This document shows, one piece after another, positions 22,901-34,900 of a stretch of DNA of 64,000 nt. The DNA comes from Bolinopsis microptera (taxonomy: Eukaryota; Ctenophora; Tentaculata; Lobata; Bolinopsidae): contig NC_087079.1 in the NCBI RefSeq assembly GCF_026151205.1, positions 9,228,635-9,292,634 on the forward strand. Direction: 5' to 3'. The first letter of the stretch is position 1, and each line of letters begins with the position of its first letter. The notes beneath the pieces are model-generated. The model saw only the letters and a program-made list of their open reading frames with translations, was not told where the DNA came from and did not search any database. A program made the position numbers and the translations under genes.

Positions 22901-25900
22901 ACTAAAAGTCAGTTAAATAAAAATGTTATTTCTACTGGATCCGGATTCCGGAGTGTCAAATGCAAGTGCTTGATGTTGATATTGTTTACAAGTTAGCTCC
23001 TTGATACAATTTAAACTCACCACAAGTTAAACTCACCACATTTAGGTATCTGAGTATGGCAGCTCTCTTTCTCCCCTAGACCGTCAGTGTAACACCAAGG
23101 TCCATTAGAGTCCGAGTTAGGGTTCCTACAGTAAACACAAGACGCATCATTACGGACTGAAATTGCAATGTCAGCAGCTCTTTTATATCTTAGGATGTCG
23201 TTTTTATACATTTATCATGGTATCAGTCTGGTACTACCCAGATTTGTTAAATCTTGATAGTTTTACTTACATTTATATTTTAAATGTAAGTAAGTTTTAC
23301 TTACATTTATATGTTAAATATATATAAGTTTTACTTACATTTAGTCTGTTTCCAGTCTACACAAGGTTTACCAGAGTTAGTGTAGTTCTGATTCCCAGCG
23401 TACGTCTCACCTTTACCCAAGTAGCATTCCACCTCTGAAAAGAGAAAAATTTATTCACAGCCATAGAAATATCTTGCACAAGTTGTTCTTTTGTACCGTT
23501 ATGGGTTCTGTACAATTTACTACTGGCCTGTGTTTGTTTTTGTATTACTCTGATGTAAACCATTGGCCCCTGCCTCTTAAAGCTCTTGAGACGTTCGGTT
23601 CACAGACAAATTTATTTTACGTTTTAAAGAATCTTAGCCATCCAATTGGTATAGTTTTTAACAAGTTAATAGACGTTTTAAAATGAAATCAACTCTTCGA
23701 AATAAAACTGGAGCATCACGATACAACACAAACAAGTTAAAACATAAAACAAAGCCAAAAACAATATGATAGTAGTTAAAATAATCTCACATGTGTATTG
23801 TGTACGTGGAACCATGTAATGGTACAATCTTAATCAAAAGACTTACAATTTTCAAAGATCGACAGACTCGTTTTAAATAAAAAAGAAAAGCCAAACTAAA
23901 ATTGTGTTCATTGTGTCTGTCCTTGTTATTTAAACGATCGAATTGATCGTCAATTCTTCGCAAGAATGTAGAAAGTAATACATTATTCGCATTTCCTTTT
24001 TCATGGTCTATAATCAGGGATGTGTGTGTTGGGATCTGTCAATGGATCCAGTGTATATATATATGTATTCAGAGTCAAAGGAGCAGTTGCTGGCGCTGGG
24101 TTAGACTGGTTCTAGTTGAATGTCGTCTCTTCTCTGAGTGCTTCTCCTGAAGCTAGCCCGACTAGATTCATTCCTTAGCTCGTAGTGTCCAGTTCCTCTA
24201 CCTGTTATTTTATTGTGTTACTTTGGGACTCTATCTGCTACATGAAACGCTGGAGTGAATAATGACATTTTTAAACGACAAACTCAAATATGCTAAACTT
24301 AAGTATGACTATAGGATATTATCATTTAACTATTAAATCAGAAAGCAGCTTACCTGGGCGACCGAGCTTACTCATTATAAGAAAAAGAACACGTGATGAC
24401 ATCTCATGGAATCTGGCTCGCAGGAACTGTCTGAAGCTAGAGACAGTCAGGCAGTAGATGTAGAAGTTAGACATTACAGTCAGCATGAACAGGGCGGTGG
24501 TGATCCGCGCTGATTTGTACAGTTTATATTGGTCTTCAACACTCTGATATCGTTCAACAAGGTGGAATACTATTGTAGGCACCAAGGCGATTATGAGGAT
24601 AATCAGTGTCATCACTATAGTTGTGACTCCTTGCCATTTTATAACCTCTCCGCTCTTTTCCCCTGCTTTCTTGGCTTTAGCAAGGATAACCACCGAATGG
24701 ACACTGGCACAAACCACAAATGTTATTAATCCAATTACAAGGAGATGACCAGGTATACTCAACGTTCTCCAGATTTCAGCGGAAAAGTGATACCTGCACA
24801 GAAGCACCCGTGCATCAATGAAAATGTCATATTTATCCACAATAACCCAGCTCAATGGGAGGCTAAAGGAGCACATCCAGGTCAAGGCACAGATCAGGTG
24901 CGCTCTTTGTATCGTCATACTGCTCGTCCTTAAGGGATACTTCAACAAGACAGCCTTACTGATGGTCAGTACACATACCAGAAGGAAGCTTGCTGTGAAG
25001 AGATAAGTTGAGGAGTAAGCGTTAACGAAACACAAGATGTCACCTAAGATCCACTCCTCAGCTATGATGGGCACTATTCTGAACAGGACTGTACGGATCC
25101 CCAGAAGAAGGTCACATACAGCAATATGCTGGATTACTGTCACTACAAACTCGTGTAACCTGAAGGCTTTGTACTTTATAGAAGCCACTAGAATTACAGT
25201 ATCCCCCAGTACTGATGATAGAAGTACTATAAGTAAATATGATATCCAGATGAACTTCTCTGCACTGCTGAGGTCGCCTTGTAATGCTGTAGTCTGTTGG
25301 TTGTTGTGCATTGTTGAATGTTGGTGAGGAGACAGGAGAGTGAGCTACCAAGTACGGGAACAAATAACAAATGTGTGCGAGGATAAGTATAACCAAATGA
25401 AGAATAAGCTACAAGGTATCAGTTTCTCTGGAGAGCAGTGTCTGTAAGACATCCTTAGTCCTTACAGTACTCAGAGTCCAGTTTGAGCTCTGGTCAGAGG
25501 CGTGCCTAATTTCTTAGTGCGTCATACTATTTGTCTTTTCTCTCTCTCTCTTAACAAAATGAGATATATTAAGTAACAGAATTTCCTGAATTGAGTCTGA
25601 GAATTCCAAATAATGATATAAAGCATAATACCTTCCTCTAGCAAGGATCGCATGATGCAATGTAGGGGACGTTATTCATCGTGACAAAAATATCAGAATT
25701 TAAACTGCGCGGTGACACTTAAAAAGTTAAAACCCAAATTGAAAACGAAAAACAAAACTAAAAGAAAGCTTCATTCCAAACATTTCTCGACTCATTCCTT
25801 GATACGATATTGCGATGTTGTCAACATATTTAAAACATTGTTGAAATGTTGGAGTTACTGGTGTTGTACAATTGGTTTTTAGTCTGGGGATTGACCAAAA

Positions 25901-28900
25901 TGGTTTAATTCATCTCGAGTAATACATAATAGCTAGCAACTTTACTTAGCTTCTAGGAACAAAGTTAGTTCCAGTCTTTCAATAATTGTTATCAATTCCT
26001 CTGGATTTGACCTCTTTAGGATATTATATATTGGATATTATAATACTCATCTGGGGGGGGGGGGGGGGGGGGTACCAATGGCATAAATGGCATAATGGAG
26101 AATTGGCCAATAAAAATTTCCATTTATGCCATAAAACGTATGCCATTTATGCCATTTTTGATATAATACATTTCTATTTTCTTTATTTGTCATATGAATC
26201 TTTAACGATCATTCCAAGCGTTATAAAGCATGAAACATGTCTCTTATTCAAGTACTAATAATAATTTGCGAATTTAAAGTCAAATATGAAGACCTAAATT
26301 CATGGCATAAATGGAGAATTGGCCAATCAAAATTTCCATTTATGCCATAAAACGTATGCCATTTATGCCATTTTATGCCATTGGTACCCCCCCACTCATC
26401 TTCTTCCCATTTTTCTTTCAAAACCAACTAAAAACTGATTCACTACATTACCCCTTTAAAACTACGCTGAAAGTTGTTAACCCCATCTTCCCTAACACTG
26501 ACCTGTACCGTAGTGTGAGTAGTCTGGTCTGATAAAAGGAGGATAATATCTCAGATAACTGTCTTGTTCTTTTGACAAACCTGGAATATAGTTCACGTTT
26601 CATTGGGGGGGGTGTCACGTCCGTCTATGTCCGCTTGTCTCATAGAATCCAAAAAGGACAGGACATAGGCGGACATAGGCGGACATAGACGGACATAGGC
26701 GGACATAGGCGGACATAGGCGGACATAGGCGGACATAGGCGGACATAGGCGGACATTAATGGACACCTAAATTGCTAAATAAAATGTTCAATTTTTTCCA
26801 TTTCACCCTTTTGTAAAAAGGCAATAGTGAAAGGTTACGAATGGAGGTTTTTGCAGAAAAACGTGGATTTTGGAGATTGCGGTAGGTGGGTCAAATATAT
26901 GTCGTGTTCCTTGCTTACTTCCGTTCGTTACCAAGCAACGAAAAACTTGCGCGCGCGCGAGGATTGCTTGCGGAGATGTGATGTATAGATAGTATTTGAT
27001 CTATGAATGCGCGGCGCTACTGTGTTTTAATGTATATGATGCATGTAATGTATAATATTAATATTAGGTAATACGCCCAATTTGTACGTGGCACGCGTAG
27101 TGTATTGATGTGTACACGAGTATAGTTTACCTTTGCTGATAATTTCTTGAATTACAGATACAAGTTAAGTTGAACTGAATTTCAAGTGTTTCCCGTATTT
27201 GATGCATAATTTATCAATATTATTATCATGAAGATTGAAGTGAGCTGATTGGAGCTTATATTTAAATTTATAGTAAATGTGGAATGGAAATCTAGCGTCC
27301 GCCAAAACGGAAGAACGGGCGCAATTCTTGTTGCTGTTATAGGGGATCATGTTTTTTGTCCGTTCGGTACCCTATATTTTCAAAACGGACAAGAAATAGA
27401 GCGGACAAAAACGGACAAAAATGGAAATAACATTTAGATGCTTCCTCCTCCTACTCTTCCTCCTCCTCCCCCTGGGTCTTCCTGATCTTCCTCAGTCCTC
27501 TTCCTCCTCCCCTCCTCAGTCCTCCTCCTACTCCTCCTCCTCGTCCTCAGTCCTCCTCATCAGTCCTCAACAGTCCTCCTCCTCCCCAGTCCTCCTCCTC
27601 CTCCTGAGTCCTCCTCCTGGGTCCTCCTCCTGGGTCCTCCTCCTCCTCTTCATCCTCCTCCTCTTCCTCCTCAGTCCTCAGTCCTCCTCCTCAGTCCTCC
27701 CCCAGTCCCCTTCCTCCTCCTCCTATTCAGTCCTCCTCCTCCTCCTCCTCCTCCTTCTCAGTCCTCCTCAGTCCTCCTCCTCAGTCCTCCTCCTCCTGGG
27801 TCCTCCTCCTCCTCTTCATCCTCCTCCTCTTCCTCCTCGGTCCTCATTCCTCCTCCTGGGTCCTCCTCCTCATCCTTCTCATCAGTCCTCCTCCTCCCCA
27901 GTCCTCTCCCAGTCCCCCTCCTTCTCCTCCTCCTATTCAGTCCTCCTCCTCCTCCTCCTCAGTTCTCCTCAGTCCTCCTTCTCATTTCTCCTAAGTCCTC
28001 CTCCTGAGTCCTCCTCCTGAGTCCTCCTCCTCTTCCTTCTGAGTCCTCCTCCTGAGTCCTCCTCCTCCTCCCTCTCAGTCATCCTCCTCAGTCATCCTCC
28101 TCAGCCATCCTCCCCAGCCATCCTCCTCAGCCATCCTCCTCAGTACTCCTCAGTCCTCCTCCTTCTCAGTCATCGTCAGTCCTCCTCCTCAGTCCTCCTC
28201 AGTCCTCCTCCTCCTCCTGGGTCCTCCTCCTCCTCCTGGGTCTTCCTGATCCTCCCCAGTCCTCTTCCTCCTCCCCTCCTCGTACTTTTCCTCCTCGTCC
28301 TCAGTCCTCCTCATCAGTCCTCAACAGTTCTCCTCCTCCCCAGTCCTCCTCCTCCTCCTGGGGCCTTTTGCCGGGTCCTCCTCCTGGGTCCTCCTCCTCC
28401 TGGGTCCTCCTCCTCCTCCTCCTCAGTCCTCTTCCTCCTCTTCCTCCTCTTCCTCCTCCTTCTCCTGTCAGTCATCTTCCTCAGTCATCTTCCTCAGCCA
28501 TCCTCCTCAGCCATCCTCCTCAGTCCTCCTCCTTCTCAGTCCTCCTGAGTCCTCCTGAGTCCTCCTCCTCCTCAGTCATCCTCCTCAGTTCTCCTCCTCC
28601 TCCTCCTAGGTCCTCCTTCTGGGTCTTCCTCCTCCTCCTCCTCCTGGGTCTTCCTGATCCTTCTCAGTCATCCTCCTCAGTCATCCTCCTCAGTCATCCT
28701 CCTCAGTCATCCTCCTCAGTCATCCTCCTCAGCCATCCTCCTCAGCCATCCTTCTCAGCCATCCTCCTCAGTACTCTTCAGTACTCTTCAGTACTCTTCA
28801 GTCCTCAAAATGTTTGTCCGCTAATGTCCACCAATGTCCATCCAAGTCCGCCAATGTCCGTCCGGGTCCGCCAATGTCCGTCCGAGTCCGCCAATGTCCG

Positions 28901-31900
28901 TCCGTGTCCGCCAATGTCCCAAAAAACACGTCCGTTGTTCCTATTCAGTCCTCCTCCTCCTCCTCCTCCTCCTCAGTTCTCCTCAGTCCTCCTTCTCATT
29001 TCTCCTAAGTCCTCCTCCTGAGTCCTCCTCCTGAGTCCTCCTCCTCTTCCTTCTGAGTCCTCCTCCTCCTCCCTCTCAGTCATCCTCCTCAGTCATCCTC
29101 CTCAGCCATCCTCCCCAGCCATCCTCCTCAGCCATCCTCCTCAGTACTCCTCAGTCCTCCTCCTTCTCAGTCATCGTCAGTCCTCCTCCTCAGTCCTCCT
29201 CAGTCCTCCTCAGTCCTCCTCAGTCCTCCTCAGTCCTCCTCCTCCTCCTGGGTCCTCCTCCTCCTCCTCCTCCTGGGTCCTCCTGGGTCTTCCTGATCCT
29301 CCCCAGTCCTCTTCCTCCTCCCCTCCTCGTACTCTTCCTCCTCGTCCTCAGTCCTCCTCATCAGTCCTCAACAGTTCTCCTCCTCCCCAGTCCTCCTCCT
29401 CCTCCTGGGGCCTTTTCCTGGGTCCTCCTCCTGGGTCCTCCTCCTCCTGGGTCCTCCTCCTCCTGGGTCCTCCTTCTCCTCCCCATTTCTTCTCCTCCTC
29501 CTCCTCAGTCCTCTTCCTCCTCTTCCTCCTCTTCCTCCTCCTCCTCCTGTCAGTCATCCTCCTCAGCCATCCTCCTCAGCCATCCTCCTGAGTCCTCCTC
29601 CTTCTCAGTCCTCCTGAGTCCTCCTCCTGAGTCCTCCTCCTCCTCAGTCATCCTCCTCAGTTCTCCTCCTCCTCCTCCTCCTAGGTCCTCCTTCTGGGTC
29701 TTCCTCCTCCTCCTCCTCCTGGGTCTTCCTGATCCTTCTCAGTCATCCTCCTCAGTCATCCTCCTCAGTCATCCTCCTCAGTCATCCTCCTCAGTCATCC
29801 TCCTCAGTCATCCTCCTCAGCCATCCTCCTCAGCCATCCTTCTCAGCCATCCTCCTCAGTACTCTTCAGTACTCTTCAGTACTCTTCAGTCCTCAAAATG
29901 TTTGTCCGCTAATGTCCACCAATGTCCATCCAAGTCCGCCAATGTCCGTCCGGGTCCGCCAATGTCCGTCCGAGTCCGCCAATGTCCGTCCGAGTCCGCC
30001 AATGTCCGTCCGAGTCCGCCAATGTCCGTCCGTGTCCGCCAATGTCCCAAAAAACACGTCCGTTGTCTCATAGAATCCAAAAAGGACAGGACATAGGCGG
30101 ACATAGACGGACATGACACCCCCCCCTTCATTTCATCTACCAGTGCAAGTGCAGTGTGTATCTCACTGCTTGTACAACCTAACAGCTGCTACCCTTCTTA
30201 TATTACTCCGCAAGCGAAGGCTTATTTATACAGCATTTTAAGGACTGAAGTATAATTACTTTACAGAATATAGAAATACTGGGTACAAAAAAACATATTC
30301 ACTTACCTAACCACGAAACAAATAGTAGGACGCAGGCTACTACCGACATCTCTAGTATGAACAGTTTCTGTAACCACAGCAACCACAACTCTGTTACCAC
30401 AGCAACCACAACTCTGTTACCACAGCAACCACAACTCTGTTACCACAGCAACCACAACTCTGTTACCACAGCAACCACAACTCTGTTACCACAGCAACCA
30501 CAACTCTGTTATCACAGTAAATCTGACACACAACTTCTCAAAAAGCAGGGTGGGTTATACTCACTGCTTCTGTCCGAGTAATGAGATTAAAAGCAATGTC
30601 CCGACATAACTCTCTATAAATACGATAGTTGCACTGTAGTGTAATTAGTAGTGTAATTAGCAACGTAATTAGGAATTTTTGTTTGTGTACGAACTACGAT
30701 TGAACGATTGGGAAGTGGCCTATCAGATGCAATGAAAATTCTCCATATCGCCTCTAAGCAGCTTAGCATTTTGACAAGTGACATGAACTTTTAATTGGAA
30801 GTAATTATTTAGTTTATAATGGGGGTTTAATTATATAATTATAGATTATAATTGGACCTCATTAAAAAGGCGTGTCGATTGTCCAACTTTTAGATAAAAT
30901 CAATACTCATTGCTCATCATATTGATATGGTGGTTTGAAGTCAAAACTGCAGCTGGAGTGTGAAAAATCTATGTAAAACATTAGTAAAATCTTTTTCGGC
31001 TAAACCAAAACACGGCGGTTAAACCATAATGACATTGGTGCCGACCCTACATAAAAAACAGAATTGAAATCATTAATAAATTATCAAGAAAGTAATTAAA
31101 AGATTTAAAGTAATTAAAAGCTCCATAAGATCACACTGATGTACTTATCCCATCGTTAAACAGAGATTACAACCCTCCTTAGGCTTAATAAATTAAACCA
31201 CATCCTTATCGAGTTAGAAACAGTTCAGTGAACAGAACTGAAATTAAACTCAGTGTAGAAGTGTTAACTATAATGAGGTCTGATCGTCATCTTCTTACAA
31301 CGTTCGATGTCTGTGTGAAGGTAAAATGGTGATATCCTCTGGATCAGGCAGAGGTCCCATTACCTTAGTATTGCTGTTCCACTACTACAGAAGTGTTAAC
31401 TATCACAATTACATGACCGTCTTGTTAAGCGGTTACAAATTTAGATCACTGAGCACTGTGATCACCTACGTGGTAGCACCTACGTGGTAGCACCTACGTG
31501 GTAGCACCTACGTGGTAGCACCTACGTGGTAGCACCTACGTGGTAGCACCTACGTGGTAGCACCTACGTGGTAGCACCTACGTGGTAGCACCTACGTGGT
31601 AGCACCTACGTGGTAGCACCTACGTGGTAGCACCTACGTGGTAGCACCTACGTGGTAGCACCTACGTGGTAGCACCTACGTGGTAGCACCTACGTGGTAG
31701 CACCTACGTGGTAGCACCTACGTGGTAGCACCTACGTGGTAGCACCTACTTGGTAGCACCTACGTGGTAGCACCTACGTGGTAGCACCTACGTGGTAGCA
31801 CCTACGTGTTTCAACTGGAGTTAAACTAATGATTTGAGGTGTGTGGGTATAATAATAAGAGCGGGCAAGAAACAAATAGATCGGCTAGATATCATCTCAC

Positions 31901-34900
31901 AAATCTATTTGTACACGTTTGAGCCTGTAATAATTGGTGGTTATTTAGTTAGTTAGTAAATGTGAGGGATAAGAACCAACATTGGGCATTGTTTAGAGCT
32001 ATGGTGTAGCAGGGATTATAAGCGCGAGTGTGTGTTTATTAGTGTTTATTAGTGTTTATTAGTGTTTATTTGGCTCATGTTCAGTAATCAATATTACTGG
32101 ACAATATAAATCTGTGTTTCATACTGATTAAACAGCAGATCGTAGTATAAATTAACTTTAGACAGCGCCAGTTTGTCGCAATCCACATTCTCCGATCTAA
32201 CGAATAAAAGAACTCTAAACCACTAGATTGTACTGATTACGAGTAAAATAAAAGTGTAGATTTAACGATAAAAGTGTAGATAGATTTGATAATAAAAGTG
32301 TAGATTTACTGTGATAAATCTGTATGAAAAAGCGTACGTGAGATCAATAGATATAGAATATATGTTTTAGTCTTATTATTCGCTTGACTTAAAAAGCTAA
32401 AAGATCAAAGGTTCGATATACCAGATTTTTGGCTCAGCAACATCTTTAAAACTGCGGATATTTCAATATTTTCAGAACAGAAAGCAAGTTACGATAAACT
32501 TCAAGCAGCCAATTTGTTTGTAAAACTGTTTGTTCCCTTGTGTTCACACACGTTACAGATAAACAAATATAAACAGTTCATTTAATGTAATAGAACTGCG
32601 GAGAAAATGGGTTATTACCTCCGACATGCTCTAATGGGCTGCAAGTATTTTTCAATTGATGAGAAACTGTGATTTGTGACGTCAACGGTTGTGCGTCAAT
32701 GGAATATTCATGGATTTGTGTCCTGCAAAAACTTATTGGAAAAATAAAGATTAGTATAATAAATTAAATGAGAAGTCATACGATAGACAACATAAAGCGA
32801 TCTGCTCTGGGGCTGCCGCCAGCCTGTCTTAAACTAATAAAATGTCAAATGTTGATAAAGATAAGTCATCCAAGCGAGTAAAGCCTGGGGTCGTACAATT
32901 TTAAGATGGTTTAATGACAGTTAAACGACTTGATGTTTAATTCATCATTATCTTATTCAATCTACCATCATCTAAATATTTATAGAGATTCATTAAATTA
33001 AAATTAGTATTGTACATAATAGGCTTCCCTCTCAATTGAGTAACTTAAGTTAGTTTGTATGACATGATAGAAGTGGAGACAGACAGCTTACCAATTACAA
33101 TACTCCTCTATATTACAAGTATATGTCCACATGCTTGTCTATTATATAGAGCTCATTGGTAGGACATATCGATAATTCACTTTATTCCCGCTAAATATGG
33201 TTGGTAACAATGTGATATATTGGTAGGGGTATCACGCCTCCGGACAAACATTTGAGAGCCGTAATACTCCCAACCAACAAACTTAATAATATCGTTAAAT
33301 GATATTATTATTATTAAACTATCTCTCCCTTGTACATTATGAAGAAACATAGTGTTTCTAAAATAAACCAGCTTGTAAAATGTTAATAAGTTAAGACAGT
33401 ATTATATTGGGTTATACATACTAATGGTATGCCCGTCGGGCTATTAGTCCCGCTTTGAAAATGAGTACATACAGTGACTTCACCGTGCATTATAACTATA
33501 AGGAGTAGAATATATCGAATTTTAACAATGGTTAAGAGAACACGTTTTCCCATTAGAACGATCAGAACTAGTTCTCTGAACCAATAAATCCTAACAATCA
33601 TACAAACCCTATCCCACAAGGCAGTACATATCAAAGATGAAGCAGAATGTAAAAAATCTTTAGCTCAAAATGCATAACTAATATACAAGACATAATTACA
33701 GCAGTTTGTCATATCACGTGTTACTAACCAACTTATTTCAGGTGGATATGTCTAACCCTGTGTTAGGAATCATACCAAGGGTTACTATCAAAGACAAGAG
33801 TAGTTATGCTGAGTCCCCAACTAAAGCATACGACAGGGTGAGTCGTGTTCTAACGTTCCAACTAACATTCTAACTCAATCTATCTTACTATATTCTAACC
33901 TTCTTTTTGAAATCTAACTTTTCTGTTTACGGATCATCGTTATCCGCGATTTATTTCAAAAATTTTGAACGGTTTTAAAAAGCAGAGATTGAGAGTGTAT
34001 GCTATATAAATGGTGCACAAAGACGGTGTTATACTATGAGGTAGTGTGAGGTAGTGTGAGGGGGTATAACTCTAATTAGTTGCACTAGTTACCTCATTAC
34101 CCACCCCCAACCCCCACACCTGTGTCTTCACCATCACCCAGGCGCCAACCAGTCAACTCACAGTAAGACAGAGTTTATTGAGAAACTAGCACCACCTAGT
34201 GTTATAAACGCTGTGTTTAGTAAAACAGCACCAGCAAGTACATACAACCCAATGTCGAGGTAAAGACTGCAAGTGACGAATGATTTCCAGCCAGAGCAGG
34301 GTCGTTAATACCCTTTGTAACCGGCGTTAGTTATCCTGGCCTGGACCACCACGCGATATGGGCAGCCAGGCTGAATACCTAGCATTGCTGAACACCTAGC
34401 ATTGCTGAATATGCGTACTGCAAATATTCGGACAATATTAGTTAAATACTATCAGTAAACTGGTACTTATTGAGCTGTAATTTACAAAATGCTATGAAAT
34501 TGTTGGCCGAAGCAACGTAATCATATTTTTATTATGATAGAGGCTGAATAGGTGCGCAAGATAAACTTAAAACGTTATGTAATGTTTGTGAACTCAAATT
34601 ATTAGCCAGAAATACAAAAGAAACCCAAACCATCATCGTTGAATGGTTGTGACCATATCTCTAGAAGTAGAAAACTACAAAATAATTTTAAAAGTCCGTC
34701 GATTAAGTTAACCAGCTAAAACTTGACATGACGTTAGTTTAAACTGAAGTTTAAGGAACCATTCAAAATGTGTACTGACTTGGTTACTAATCGATAATTC
34801 AGATATAGAATATAGTACAGAGTACAGACGCGAAGGTAGCTCAACTAAACCTCCAGTGCAGGTTACAAAGAACAACACAGAGCACAAAAGTAACAGTACA

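Noticed and set aside
23339-24322. A GPCR-kringle fusion through the GTAAGC donor near 24353
   Set aside because: The phase would fit, but it would place a disulfide-rich kringle in the cytoplasm. The signal-peptide exon at 30349 fits the same phase better.
27421-30131. Ser/Pro/Leu-rich ORFs up to 217 codons, and Arg/Glu-rich ones on the other strand
   Set aside because: They come from TCC-type microsatellite DNA; several frames are open at once and none has a domain.
31462-31808. CRISPR-like array
   Set aside because: The repeats are 14 bp with no spacers, in an animal intron.
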